A program made the position numbers and the translations under genes. The notes beneath the pieces were generated by a model that saw nothing but the letters and a program-made list of their open reading frames with translations, searched no databases and was not told the DNA's origin. Below are positions 34,737 to 43,798 of a DNA stretch of 64,000 nt, one piece after another. The stretch is from Pseudomonas migulae (lineage in GTDB: Bacteria > Pseudomonadota > Gammaproteobacteria > Pseudomonadales > Pseudomonadaceae). The stretch lies in NCBI RefSeq assembly GCF_024169315.1, contig NZ_JALJWR010000001.1:827501-891500 (forward strand). Reading direction: 5' to 3'. The stretch's first letter is position 1; every line of letters starts with the position of its first letter.

Positions 34737-35092
34737 AGGCTGGACGCATGAGCGAAGAGGATGTCGCACAGTTCTGCCTGGCGCTGCCGGGTGCGCGGGA
34801 AGACTACAAGTGGGGTGGCGTGCGGGTGTTTTCGATTGCCGGGAACAAGATGTTCGCCCTGCAGAACTTGCGGGGCGAATCCCTTGCCTTCAAGGTCGAC
34901 AAGGACCTGTTTCTGGGGCATTGCGATCGCCCGGGCGTTCATCCGGCGCCGTACCTGGCGCGGGCCCAGTGGATCATCATGCAAACGCCCTACCCGCTGG
35001 GCGCCGAAGAACTGCAAGGCCTGTTGCAGCGCTCCCATCAACTGGTAGTGAGCAAGCTGCCCAAGCGCACGCAGGTCGGATTGCTGCTTTAG
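34733..35092 (+). CDS. MmcQ/YjbR family protein
   Basis: 119 residues with the CyaY-like double-wing fold pattern of MmcQ/YjbR: FCLALPGAREDYKWGGVRVF, SLAFKVDKDLFLGHCDRPGV, PAPYLARAQWIIM and a C-terminal helix LQGLLQRSHQLVVSKLPKR. Some members bind DNA; the role is unknown. Translationally coupled to the LysR gene by a four-base overlap, and its stop overlaps the stop region of the convergent DUF1294 gene. Confidence 0.85.
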   Translation: MKAGRMSEEDVAQFCLALPGAREDYKWGGVRVFSIAGNKMFALQNLRGESLAFKVDKDLFLGHCDRPGVHPAPYLARAQWIIMQTPYPLGAEELQGLLQRSHQLVVSKLPKRTQVGLLL

Positions 35093-35517
35093 AACAGCGC
35101 CAACAGGTTTGCCCCCAGGAACAGCTGATCAATCCAGAACACTTGATGCAACAGCACGATCATCCAGAACAGCAGTTGAAACGACACTTTGCGCGTCTTG
35201 TGCCGGAACAGCTGCTGAGCCAGGAAGGCGCCCGGCCAGCCGCCGGCGAGCTCAACTGCATGCAGCACGTTCTCGGGCGTACGCCAGCTATCGGTGCGGG
35301 CCTTGCGCTTGTCGCTCCAATAAAGGAAGAACGCCAACACGCTGACGATGCCGTAGGCCGCCAGGGGAATCAGCGAGATCCCGCGCAGCCAGAACGACAA
35401 CGAGCCCAGCAACGGCAACGCGCACACCGCCGCGAACACCAGCAGTTTCAGCCTTGGGTTCTGGATCTGCCCTCCGGAATTACGTCCGGAACTGTTGCGC
35501 CCGCCTGCATCATTCAT
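35089..35517 (-). CDS. DUF1294 membrane protein
   Basis: 142 residues, about four hydrophobic segments, with the DUF1294 core [36 protein letters not shown] (partly) and [18 protein letters not shown]. No cold-shock domain precedes it, unlike some members. Upstream gene uppP overlaps it by four bases (35514-35517), so the two are coupled. Function unknown. Confidence 0.85.
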   Translation of the reverse strand: MNDAGGRNSSGRNSGGQIQNPRLKLLVFAAVCALPLLGSLSFWLRGISLIPLAAYGIVSVLAFFLYWSDKRKARTDSWRTPENVLHAVELAGGWPGAFLAQQLFRHKTRKVSFQLLFWMIVLLHQVFWIDQLFLGANLLALF

Positions 35518-36347
35518 GGCTTGACCGCAGTCCAGTCGACCCAGCCGAACTGCCAGGTGGCCAGAATCACCAGACCAAACGCAATGCGATACCAGGCGAA
35601 CGCCGCGTAGCTGTGGCTGGCGATGAACTTGAGCAAGCCCCTGACGGCAATCATCGCGAAGATGAAGGCGGTGACGAAGCCGATGGCGAACACCGGAAAA
35701 TCAGCCGGCACGAACAGGTCGCGATACTTGTAGCCCGAGTACACCGCCGCTCCGACCATGGTCGGCATTGCGAGGAAAAACGAAAACTCGGTGGCTGTCT
35801 TGCGCGAGAGCCCGAACAGCAAACCGCCGATGATCGTCGAGCCTGAACGCGATGTACCCGGAATCATGGCCAGACACTGGGCCAAACCTACTTTCAAGGC
35901 ATCTTTCCAGGTCATCTCATCGACGGTTTCGGCGTGCACTTCATGCTGACGCTGTTCCGCCCACAACATCACGATGCCGCCCACGACCAATGCCGTGGCC
36001 ACGGTAATCGGGTTGAACAGGTAATGGTGGATCAGGTCAGCAAAGATCACCCCCAACACCACGGCCGGCAGGAAGGCGATCAGCAGGTTGGCGGTAAAGC
36101 GCCGGGCACTGGGCTGCGTCGGCAAGCCAACCACGACCTCGAAAATCTTGCGCCGGAATTCCCACACCACGGCGAGAATCGCGCCGAGCTGAATAATGAT
36201 GTTGAACGCCATGGCCCGCTCACCACCGAAATTGAGCAAGTCGGCCACAATAATCTGGTGTCCGGTACTGGAAATCGGCAAAAACTCCGTCAGCCCTTCT
36301 ACAACCCCAAGTATCAATGCCTGCAAGGCGGTCCAAAGATCCATCAA
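35514..36347 (-). CDS. uppP: Undecaprenyl-diphosphatase
   Basis: 277-residue BacA/UppP membrane phosphatase that recycles undecaprenyl pyrophosphate for peptidoglycan and O-antigen synthesis. The family motifs [20 protein letters not shown] (N-terminal active-site loop) and [20 protein letters not shown] are intact, among eight hydrophobic segments. First gene of a two-gene unit with the DUF1294 gene. Confidence 0.95.
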   Translation of the reverse strand: MMDLWTALQALILGVVEGLTEFLPISSTGHQIIVADLLNFGGERAMAFNIIIQLGAILAVVWEFRRKIFEVVVGLPTQPSARRFTANLLIAFLPAVVLGVIFADLIHHYLFNPITVATALVVGGIVMLWAEQRQHEVHAETVDEMTWKDALKVGLAQCLAMIPGTSRSGSTIIGGLLFGLSRKTATEFSFFLAMPTMVGAAVYSGYKYRDLFVPADFPVFAIGFVTAFIFAMIAVRGLLKFIASHSYAAFAWYRIAFGLVILATWQFGWVDWTAVKP

Positions 36348-36476
36348 TCCCCCAAGAAGCGATGCGCGACGGCATGCCCCGTTAATATTTTTTCAAATCA
36401 GTCAGCGTAGCTAAAAGGCCCGCGCGCGCAGAATCCGGACGGAACCGAAAAAATTCCGTGAAACATCGACTTGGAT

Positions 36477-36503
36477 TCAGGTTTTTCCGTGCGGGGCCGA
36501 AAT
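36477..36503 (+). promoter_or_regulatory. Possible FliA (sigma-28) promoter of the MCP gene
   Basis: TCAGGTTT, exactly 11 bp, then GCCGAAAT: six of eight matches to each half of the sigma-28 consensus (TAAAGTTT-N11-GCCGATAA) at the correct spacing. It lies 127 bp before the start of a chemoreceptor gene, the class of gene FliA controls. Confidence 0.55.
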
Positions 36504-36630
36504 CCTATCAGACAAGGCTGAATAACGCTGCCACGTTATAGGACTTGGGTCGGATATGCCCGATCGGCAAAGTGTGGTTGGATGCTGGCGATCGTTTATT
36601 ACAAGAAAAAGAAACCGGAGTGACAGCGTT

Positions 36631-38265
36631 ATGAACAGCTTGAGGAATATGTCGATCAGCCGCCGTTTGTGGCTCATTTTGATCGTGGCCGTCATGATGC
36701 TTTTGACGTTGGGCGTGTTGATGCTCAAGCAGATTCACGAAGACCTCTATCACGCCAAGGCGCAGAAAACCCAGCACGTGGTGCAGACCGCCAGCGGCAT
36801 ACTGACCTACTACCACGGCCTCGAAACCGCCGGCACGCTGACGCGCGAAGCCGCGCAGAAACAGGCACTGACCGCCGTTCGCGGCCTGCGCTATGACCAG
36901 AACGACTACTTCTGGATCAACGACCTGACGCCGGTGATGATCATGCACCCGGCCAACCCGAAACTCGATGGCCAGAACCTCTCGGCGATCCGCGATCCGG
37001 ACGGGTTTGCGGTGTTCAATGAAATGGTCGCCCTCGCCAAAGCCAAGGGCGCCGGCGCAATCGACTATCGCTGGCCGAAACCGGGCGCCAGCGACCCGGT
37101 AGCAAAAACGTCCTACGTCAAACTGTTCGAGCCTTGGGGCTGGGTGATCGGTTCGGGCGTGTACATCGATGACATGCAGGCCGAGTTCATGGCCCAGGTC
37201 TGGAAAGCGACCGTCGTCGGGCTGGTGATTGCCGCCATCATGGCGCTGCTGGTGATCCTGATTGCCCGCAGCATCGTGCGTCCACTCCAGGATACCGTGA
37301 ACGCCATGGCCAACATTGCCAGCGGCGAAAGCGACCTGACCCGCAGCCTCGACACCCACGGCCAGGATGAAGTGACGCAACTGGCCCGCCACTTCAATGC
37401 CTTTACCGCCAAACTGCGCGGGGTGATCGGTGAACTGCAGGTGTCCGCCAGCGCGCTGGGCCTGTCGTCCAGCGAACTGGGCAACGACGCCGCCCAGGCC
37501 CAGCAACGCAGTCAGCAGCAATCACAGCAAATGGAACTGGTAGCCACGGCCATCAATGAAGTGACGTACGGCGTGCAGGATGTCGCAAAGAACGCCGAGC
37601 AGGCGGCCAGCGAAATGCGCGATGCCGAATCCCAGGCGCAGCAGGGCCAGGTCAACATCGACAGCAGCCTGCAACAGATCGACAAGTTGTCCGGCACCAT
37701 TGATCAGGCCGTGGAAGTCATCCGCACCCTGGCCACCGAAAGCACCCAGATCGGCAGCGTGCTGGAAGTGATCCGCTCCATCGCCGAGCAGACCAACCTG
37801 CTCGCCCTCAACGCCGCCATCGAGGCTGCCCGCGCCGGCGAGCAAGGTCGCGGGTTCGCCGTTGTGGCGGATGAGGTGCGCCTGCTGGCCCAGCGTACCC
37901 AGAAGTCCACCGCCGAGATCCAGTCGATGATCGAGCGCCTGCAAGGCCACTCCGAAGCGGCGGTCAAGGTCATTGGCGACAGCAGCCGCGCGTCCCAGCT
38001 GACCATCGAACAGGCCGGCCTCGCCGGTGCGAGCCTGAATGCCATTGGCCAGGCACTGCGCAATCTCAACGGCCTGAACGCGTCCATCGCCAGCGCCACC
38101 CTGCAACAGGCGCACGTGGTCGAGGACATCAACCAGAACGTCACCCAGGCAGCCGGCTTGTCCCACAGCACGGCGCTGGCGGCGGAACAGTCGAGCGTGG
38201 CGAGTGTGCGTCTCAAGGAGCTGAGCGAGCAGTTGAATGGGTTGCTCAGGCAGTTCCGCGTGTAA
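36631..38265 (+). CDS. Methyl-accepting chemotaxis protein with sCache domain
   Basis: 544 residues. Membrane segment about 12-33, periplasmic single-Cache domain (about 35-185; [20 protein letters not shown] and [14 protein letters not shown]), second membrane segment about 195-215 ([17 protein letters not shown]), HAMP linker, then a signalling hairpin with the conserved tip [20 protein letters not shown]. The sCache_2 pattern suggests small organic ligands. The start at 36631 matches the expected short cytoplasmic N-terminus. No pentapeptide CheR tether is seen at the C-terminus. Confidence 0.93.
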   Translation: MNSLRNMSISRRLWLILIVAVMMLLTLGVLMLKQIHEDLYHAKAQKTQHVVQTASGILTYYHGLETAGTLTREAAQKQALTAVRGLRYDQNDYFWINDLTPVMIMHPANPKLDGQNLSAIRDPDGFAVFNEMVALAKAKGAGAIDYRWPKPGASDPVAKTSYVKLFEPWGWVIGSGVYIDDMQAEFMAQVWKATVVGLVIAAIMALLVILIARSIVRPLQDTVNAMANIASGESDLTRSLDTHGQDEVTQLARHFNAFTAKLRGVIGELQVSASALGLSSSELGNDAAQAQQRSQQQSQQMELVATAINEVTYGVQDVAKNAEQAASEMRDAESQAQQGQVNIDSSLQQIDKLSGTIDQAVEVIRTLATESTQIGSVLEVIRSIAEQTNLLALNAAIEAARAGEQGRGFAVVADEVRLLAQRTQKSTAEIQSMIERLQGHSEAAVKVIGDSSRASQLTIEQAGLAGASLNAIGQALRNLNGLNASIASATLQQAHVVEDINQNVTQAAGLSHSTALAAEQSSVASVRLKELSEQLNGLLRQFRV

Positions 38266-38281
38266 AGCCAAACACTACCCC

Positions 38282-38375
38282 TGTGGCGAGGGGATTTATC
38301 CCGTTGGGCTGCGCAGCGGCCCTAGAAGTTTTACGACTGCTTCGCAGCCGAACGGGGATAAATCCCCTCGCCACA
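38282..38375. repeat. Palindromic intergenic repeat (family D, short form)
   Basis: CTGTGGCGAGGGGATTTATC and GATAAATCCCCTCGCCACA at the ends with CGTTGGGCTGCGCAGCGGCC inside; about 94 bp. Two further half-copies (TCGCCACAGAAG, CTCGCCACAATC) follow up to about 38428. Confidence 0.87.
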
Positions 38376-38471
38376 AACCCCCCCTCACCATAAAGCTCGC
38401 TCGCCACAGAAGCCTCCTCGCCACAATCCCGGTACAATCCGCTCCCTCCACGATTTCCCCAAGGAACCTCC

Positions 38472-39035
38472 ATGTCCGGGCTTGAACTGTTTGCCGCTGC
38501 CCTCGGTGTCATTGCCGTCTGGTTGACGGTCAAACAGAACCCCTGGTGCTGGCCGATCGGCCTGGTCATGGTGTCGCTGTACAGTTGGGTCTTTTTTGAA
38601 GTGAAGCTGTATTCGGACATGCTGTTGCAGGTGATCTACGCCGCGTTGCAGCTCTATGGCTGGTGGCAATGGACGCGCGCGGGAGTCGCGCGGCAGGGGC
38701 GGTTGGTCAGTCAGCTCAAGGGGACATCGATCGTGTCAGGCCTGGCCATCGGTGCCGTGGGCAGTCTGCTGCTTGGCGCGGCCATGGCGCACTGGACCGA
38801 TGCCGCCCAACCCTGGCTCGATGCGGCGCTGACTGGCTTCAGTCTGGTGGCGCAGGTCTGGATGGCGCAAAAGCGCGTTCAATGCTGGCCGCTGTGGATC
38901 ACCCTGGATGTGATTTTCGTCGGGCTCTTCATCTATAAGGGCATGTACCTGACCGCCGGGCTCTATGGGCTGTTCGCCGTGATTGCCGCGCAAGGCTGGC
39001 GAGAATGGCGTGCCGACCCGGCGTTGCGCACATGA
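38472..39035 (+). CDS. pnuC: Nicotinamide riboside transporter PnuC
   Basis: 187 residues, about seven hydrophobic segments. The PnuC features NPWCWPIGLVMVSLYSWVFF, MLLQVIYAALQLYGWWQW (substrate-binding W/Q-rich helix) and CWPLWITLDVIFVGLFIYKG are clear. Facilitates uptake of the NAD precursor, trapped by phosphorylation by the kinase encoded next, whose ATG overlaps this stop codon. Confidence 0.93.
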   Translation: MSGLELFAAALGVIAVWLTVKQNPWCWPIGLVMVSLYSWVFFEVKLYSDMLLQVIYAALQLYGWWQWTRAGVARQGRLVSQLKGTSIVSGLAIGAVGSLLLGAAMAHWTDAAQPWLDAALTGFSLVAQVWMAQKRVQCWPLWITLDVIFVGLFIYKGMYLTAGLYGLFAVIAAQGWREWRADPALRT

Positions 39036-39556
39036 AAGTCCTGGTGCTGACCGGTCCCGAATCCAGCGGCAAGAGCTGGCTTTCGAGTGAGATTCACGCC
39101 AACTTTGGCGGCATTTTGGTCGGTGAGTATGTTCGGCATTTTATCGACACCGAAGCCCGTGTAACTTGCTACGATGATATTACGCCAATATCACTTGGCC
39201 AGCTGCGTTGGGAAGATGAAGCACGAGCGAAACACCCGCGACTGCTGATTCTCGATACGCATCTCTTAAGCAATATGCTTTGGAGCCGCACGCTGTTTGG
39301 CGCTTGCCCGACGTGGATTGAACAAGCATTGCTGGCCAGGCACTACGACCTGCATTTGTTGCTCAGTCCCGAAACGGTGGCCTGGCATGACGACGGCCAG
39401 CGATGCCAACCGGAGCTGGCAGAACGAAAGGCGTTTTTCCAGGCCAGCCAGCAATGGCTTGACCTGCATCGTCAACCTTGCCAGGTCGTGCAAGGCGACT
39501 GGAATCAACGCAAGGACGCGGCATTCGAAGCTGTAACACGCTTGCTCAATCTCTGA
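39032..39556 (+). CDS. nadR: NadR-like nicotinamide riboside kinase (AAA ATPase)
   Basis: 174 residues. P-loop TGPESSGKSWL at about residues 6-16 and LLILDTHLLSNMLWSRTLFG with the Walker B aspartate, as in the C-terminal kinase domain of NadR. It lacks the NadR repressor and adenylyltransferase domains. Start at 39032 overlaps the pnuC stop (ATGA), giving a coupled uptake and phosphorylation pair for NAD salvage. Confidence 0.87.
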   Translation: MKVLVLTGPESSGKSWLSSEIHANFGGILVGEYVRHFIDTEARVTCYDDITPISLGQLRWEDEARAKHPRLLILDTHLLSNMLWSRTLFGACPTWIEQALLARHYDLHLLLSPETVAWHDDGQRCQPELAERKAFFQASQQWLDLHRQPCQVVQGDWNQRKDAAFEAVTRLLNL

Positions 39557-39803
39557 CAGGCGTCGCAAATGTCCATTCCTGAAACACCCTCCCCTGCGAA
39601 AACCCGCGGGCTAAAGCGGCCCGTGCGCGCCTTTCAGAAAATGTTAAGGCAATGATACAAATTGCTTTTCAGCACCCGTAGCGAGCAATTGCGCCAGCAA
39701 TGGACGGCGATTTGCGTAGCTCTGTCTCAGCAGCGTTACAAAATTTTTTTGACCATCTCGACAATTAAATCCAACTAATTGTTTTTAAAAGAAAAACGAA
39801 AAC
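39557..39803. other. Upstream control region of the fap operon
   Basis: About 250 bp without a gene. The right half is AT-rich with runs of A and T (39738-39800), a likely bend or IHF region. The palindrome GCAATTGC and flanking AATTGC/GCAATG elements near 39660-39705 could be enhancer sites for a sigma-54 activator. Site assignment is tentative. Confidence 0.4.
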
Positions 39804-39819
39804 CGGCACAGCTTCTGCT
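39804..39819 (+). promoter_or_regulatory. Sigma-54 (RpoN) promoter of fapA
   Basis: CGGCACAGCTTCTGCT has GG at 39805-39806 and GC at 39817-39818 with exactly 10 bp between them, and matches GGCAC...TGCT of the consensus TGGCACG-N4-TTGCW. It lies 57 bp before the fapA start codon. A sigma-54 activator gene (GAFTGA) sits at the other end of the operon. Confidence 0.7.
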
Positions 39820-39875
39820 CTCTTCCTTCGCAACGCTAATAAGGGCCAGCGTTCTCTACAGAAGGAATTGCCGCC

Positions 39876-40301
39876 GTGGGGAAATTTCATAACAGCATCT
39901 TTAGCTTCCTGCTGATCGCCTTGGGCTCAAGCCTCTGCTCCGTGCAGGCTGACGACGGCATCATCATTATCAAACGTGATGTCCAGGTGCGGAACGCAAT
40001 GCAAGCCCCGGTGGTTCCCGACCCCAACCCTACGACCGTCAATGCCAACCCCTCCAAGCTAATCCTCACTCAGACGAACGAACTGAACGACGGCGATTTT
40101 GCCAACGTCGCCAGTGGTGCGGGCATCACACGCCTGGTCAATTTAAACAACACCAATCTGGGCGGCAATATCACCACTCAGAACCAGATTTCCAACCCTT
40201 CCGCCGGACGGGGAAGTTCTGGCAACGGTATTTCCAACCTGGTCAATTCAAGCGTCCAGCGTGGCCTCAGCGGCCTGAACGTCATTACGGGAGGCCGTTG
40301 A
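39876..40301 (+). CDS. fapA: Functional amyloid operon protein FapA
   Basis: 141 residues starting with GTG, preceded by GAAGGA. Signal peptide to about residue 25 (SSLCSVQA-DD). The mature protein is Asn- and Ser-rich (LVNLNNTNLGGNITTQNQIS, SSGNGISNLVNSS). FapA is a periplasmic chaperone-like regulator that controls which subunit dominates the fibril. First gene of fapABCDEF, two bases before fapB. Confidence 0.92.
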   Translation: MGKFHNSIFSFLLIALGSSLCSVQADDGIIIIKRDVQVRNAMQAPVVPDPNPTTVNANPSKLILTQTNELNDGDFANVASGAGITRLVNLNNTNLGGNITTQNQISNPSAGRGSSGNGISNLVNSSVQRGLSGLNVITGGR

Positions 40302-40302
40302 A

Positions 40303-40875
40303 ATGAATCGCAAGCTGCTGATTGTCGCCATGTTCTGCAGTGCATCGAGCTTCGCTCAACCGCCCATCATCAACAATGCCGAGATCGACAGTTCAGGCAG
40401 CCAGTACCAAGGCAACTTCGCGGTCAACCAGGCTGCCGGCGATCAGCAGCAACAGGCCAACGCACGGGCCATCGCCATTGGTGATTCAGCCAGCGCGGCC
40501 ACCCAGATTCGTCAACGACTGAATACGCAGGTCGACCCCAGGATGGATGCTCGGGCCAGCATTCAAGGCGACTCTTTCAGTCATGGCAACGGTGTTCTGG
40601 GCGTCAACCAGAGCGCGGGTGCCAGCAACCAGCAAGCCAATGCCCTGCGGATAAGCATCAGCAAACAACCGCAAAGTATCGACGACAGCGTCCTCATGCA
40701 ACAGAACGTGGCGCTGCTCAACAACTCCGTTCCAACTGACTCTGCACCCGGCCTCCGCCAGGTCACTACCAGTGACCAGGCTTTCACCGGTAGCCGTGGG
40801 GTGATTCAGTTGAATCAGAGCGCCGGGGTGGGAAACCGAATGGCCAATACCCTGAGTGTACGGGTCGCGGACTGA
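40303..40875 (+). CDS. fapB: Minor amyloid subunit / nucleator FapB
   Basis: 190 residues with a signal peptide (SASSFA). Three imperfect amyloid repeats of the GNxxVNQxAGxxNQQANxxxI type are visible: GNFAVNQAAGDQQQQANARAI, GNGVLGVNQSAGASNQQANAL and GVIQLNQSAGVGNRMANTL (parts). Gln/Asn content and repeat layout match FapB, the nucleator of FapC fibrils. Between fapA and fapC. Confidence 0.93.
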   Translation: MNRKLLIVAMFCSASSFAQPPIINNAEIDSSGSQYQGNFAVNQAAGDQQQQANARAIAIGDSASAATQIRQRLNTQVDPRMDARASIQGDSFSHGNGVLGVNQSAGASNQQANALRISISKQPQSIDDSVLMQQNVALLNNSVPTDSAPGLRQVTTSDQAFTGSRGVIQLNQSAGVGNRMANTLSVRVAD

Positions 40876-40928
40876 CCCAAAAAAGGTAGGAAACAACACT
40901 TAACCTAAAATAAGTACGGAGAATCACC

Positions 40929-42236
40929 ATGAAACCTTCGATGGCACTCAAGCCTCTGGTTTTCGCAATTGCTGCGCTCATGGCTGTTGCTGTACAAGCT
41001 GGCAACGATCGTCGTAACGATGACCACCACAATGGTCATAACAACAACGGTCACCACACTCCTCCTCCTACAAAAATCCCTGTCTACGCGACTGCCAATG
41101 CCAACGACAAGCAGAGCAGTACCGGCAACCGCATCCTTAACCAAGGGACTATTAACAACGCCGAGATGAGCGGCTCTGCCACAGGCGCCGACGGTAACGT
41201 CGGTATCAACGTGGCGGCAGGCGCCGGCAACCAACAGGACAACGCTGCTGCCATCGCGAACGCTGGTGCCACCTCCGCTCTCGATAACTCCTTCGTGTTC
41301 GGCGTTGCCACTGCCACTGCCAGCGTCAAGCAGTACAGCAACAATAACAAGGTCGACAATTACAACACCACAGCCTCTGCCGTGATGAGTCAGTCGGGCA
41401 ATGGCGGCAACGGCAATATGGGGATCAACATTGCTGGTGGCGACCTTAATCAACAGAAAAACACCATGGCAATTGCCAACTCCAATGCTCCGCTCGGCAA
41501 TGCAACAGCCACCGCCTCTGCTGAACAAAACGGTCCTGGTCTGGTAGTGAACAACAGGGCGGATCAGAACGTTGCCCTGGCTACGGTGACGCTGACCACC
41601 ACCAACACCGGTAGTGCCTCTTTCAGCCATAACTCCGAGCTGAACATTGATAAGAGCGCTTCCAGCAACTGGGCTAAGAGCGGTGTCAGCAGTTATGACG
41701 CCAGCGGCAGCAATCACTTCGATGCAAACGGTACTAAAAGCACCGATAACAGCGCTACCAGCCATGCTTCTGTGCTCGCTTCCCTGGAAGCATCGGCGGA
41801 TGGTTCGAAATCCGTTACCGTTAATTATGGCCATGGAGATCGCACCAACAGCAAGTCGTTCGAAGCATCGCTGAACGCATCGCTCGATGCATCTGTCGAT
41901 ACAGAGCACACAAACTCGACCGACTCTTCGTTCGAAAAAGCGTTCAATTCCTCGTTCACAAAAGCGTATGACTCTTCGTTCGAGAAGTCAGGCGAGAAAT
42001 CGTCCGCTTCTACCAAACACGAAGTGAAGGGCTACACCGAAAGCAATACATGGGATTTGAGCAACACCGTTTCCTATCAAATCCTGACCCCGAATGGCTG
42101 GGCTAACCCTGTGACCAACACTGCAACCCTGAGTGGTTCGGTGAATGGCGGCAGTGGCAACCTCGGCGTGAACGTGGCTGCCGGTGTGGGCAACCAACAA
42201 AGCAACTCGCTGGCCATTTCCAACCAATCGTTCTAA
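40929..42236 (+). CDS. fapC: Major amyloid subunit FapC with expanded linker
   Basis: 435 residues. Signal peptide to about residue 24; a His/Asn-rich segment (about 32-43); then repeats R1 (about 55-112, GNVGINVAAGAGNQQDNAA), R2 (about 125-185, GNMGINIAGGDLNQQKNTM) and R3 (about 395-432, GNLGVNVAAGVGNQQSNSL). The R2-R3 linker is about 200 residues, Ser/Asp-rich, and includes three tandem octads SSFEKAFN, SSFTKAYD, SSFEKSGE (333-356). Fibrils of FapC form the extracellular amyloid of biofilms. Longer than the FapC of about 250 residues in strain UK4. Confidence 0.94.
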   Translation: MKPSMALKPLVFAIAALMAVAVQAGNDRRNDDHHNGHNNNGHHTPPPTKIPVYATANANDKQSSTGNRILNQGTINNAEMSGSATGADGNVGINVAAGAGNQQDNAAAIANAGATSALDNSFVFGVATATASVKQYSNNNKVDNYNTTASAVMSQSGNGGNGNMGINIAGGDLNQQKNTMAIANSNAPLGNATATASAEQNGPGLVVNNRADQNVALATVTLTTTNTGSASFSHNSELNIDKSASSNWAKSGVSSYDASGSNHFDANGTKSTDNSATSHASVLASLEASADGSKSVTVNYGHGDRTNSKSFEASLNASLDASVDTEHTNSTDSSFEKAFNSSFTKAYDSSFEKSGEKSSASTKHEVKGYTESNTWDLSNTVSYQILTPNGWANPVTNTATLSGSVNGGSGNLGVNVAAGVGNQQSNSLAISNQSF

Positions 42237-42249
42237 TGGCTGACTCTGG

Positions 42250-42273
42250 AGGCCCCCTCACGGGGGCCTTTTT
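42250..42273 (+). terminator. Intra-operon terminator between fapC and fapD
   Basis: AGGCCCCC (42250-42257), loop TCAC, GGGGGCCT (42262-42269), then TTTT. A strong intrinsic terminator 13 bp after the fapC stop and 27 bp before fapD; it should leave fapDEF expressed by read-through only. Confidence 0.88.
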
Positions 42274-42300
42274 CCAACACGACCAGAGGGCGTCCCACCA

Positions 42301-42980
42301 TGCGCATTATCGCCTTGGTAGTTTTGCTTTGCGTGGCCAGTGTGATCGAGGCTGCACAACTGCCGCTTTCCGTCCTGCCTGGCGGCGCGGTGGTGTACAA
42401 GCCGATCCAGAGCGTACGCGAACGCAAATTTGCCGACCTGGTGCAACAGAAAACCGACTTCAGTTGCGGCGCAGCAGCGCTGGCGACCATCTTGCGCCAG
42501 GCCTATTGGCTGGACGTGGATGAAGATCAGATCATCGAAGGCATGCTGGCACACGCCGATCAAGACGTTGTCCGCGTCCAGGGCTTCTCCATGCTCGACA
42601 TGAAGCGTTACGTGGAAAGTATCGGCATGCGGGCCCGTGGCTACCGGGTAGCGGCGGAAACGTTGAGCGATATCAGAATTCCGGTCGTGGTGCTCATGGA
42701 CATCCGTGGCTACAAACATTTTGTAGTTCTGCAGAAAGTCCATAACGGCTGGGTCTATATCGGAGATCCGGTACTGGGTCATAAACGTTTCAAAGTCGAC
42801 GACTTTGTCAAAGGCTGGAACGGCATCATCTTTGCCGTCATTGGCCAGGGCTATGACAAAACCAATGCGCTGCTCGACCCACCCGTACCACTGACTGCCA
42901 AGAACCGCATCAACACCTTCAGCCCGGTGCAAGACGCAGAGTTGTTGGACTTCGGATTTATCCGAAGCGACTTCTTCTAA
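42301..42980 (+). CDS. fapD: FapD, C39-like cysteine peptidase
   Basis: 226 residues with an N-terminal signal or anchor (to about residue 19). Papain-like C39 peptidase: Cys56 in DFSCGAAALATIL, His140 in GYKHFVVLQ and Asp156 in YIGDPVLG. FapD is needed for Fap export and is thought to process Fap proteins in the periplasm. Separated from fapC by the internal terminator. Confidence 0.93.
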
Positions 42981-43013
42981 TAACAAGGGAGCACGACGCT
43001 CCGGGAGCATCCA

Positions 43014-43754
43014 ATGAAGACTCCAATCTGGTTGGCCATCGTCTGCCTGGCCGCCAGCCTGCCAACCCAGGCACAACTATTCAAACCCATCGAACTGAAT
43101 GATCAGGAATTGGCGAGCCTGCGAGGCCGCTATGTCATGCCGGGACGGATCGTAAGTTTCGGAATTGTGATGACCAGCACCTGGCAAAACTCCAGCGGCC
43201 AAGTGATTGGGGCAACGTCCACGATGCAAATTCAACAAACGACTATCCAGCCACAGTTCTATGTGTCGATGATCGACGAAACAGGCAATGGCTCGGCAGT
43301 TTCTCAGGGCACCGGTACCGTCAGCGGCGGTAACGGCTTGGGCACGACCCAGGGCGTCACCCAGGTTGTGCGCGCTGCCGGTGACAACAACAGCGCTTAC
43401 AACAACGTCAATCTCAACGTCCAGAAAGGCGGCCAGGCGCAACAGATGAACAATCAGGGGCAAGTATTGGCCGCGGGTACAACCTTGACCCACACCAATG
43501 GTGCCGGGGCGCTGAGCATTTCCTCTTCCGGCGCGGGCGTGCAACTCAACATCATGGCCAACAACAACCAGGGCAACACTATGCAGCGCCTTGCCCAAGG
43601 CGGGCTTATGCAAAACGCGACCTTGCTCGGTGGTGGCAATCAGGTCAACAACCTGATGTCGATCAACGTTGTGCTGCGCGATAACCTGCCGTCGACCAGT
43701 TCGTTGAATGGCAACCTGGATCAACTTAAAGGTCTTCGCGCTCTAGGATTCTGA
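43014..43754 (+). CDS. fapE: FapE, extracellular minor amyloid component
   Basis: 246 residues with a signal peptide (ending about TQA). Mature part: [20 protein letters not shown] near the start, then Asn/Gln/Gly-rich stretches ([35 protein letters not shown]) as in FapE. Thought to accompany FapC outside the cell. Starts 33 bp after fapD. Confidence 0.92.
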   Translation: MKTPIWLAIVCLAASLPTQAQLFKPIELNDQELASLRGRYVMPGRIVSFGIVMTSTWQNSSGQVIGATSTMQIQQTTIQPQFYVSMIDETGNGSAVSQGTGTVSGGNGLGTTQGVTQVVRAAGDNNSAYNNVNLNVQKGGQAQQMNNQGQVLAAGTTLTHTNGAGALSISSSGAGVQLNIMANNNQGNTMQRLAQGGLMQNATLLGGGNQVNNLMSINVVLRDNLPSTSSLNGNLDQLKGLRALGF

Positions 43755-43798
43755 TCTACGCTCAGTCTCATCAGATGCACTCAGAAGGGACGGCTAAC

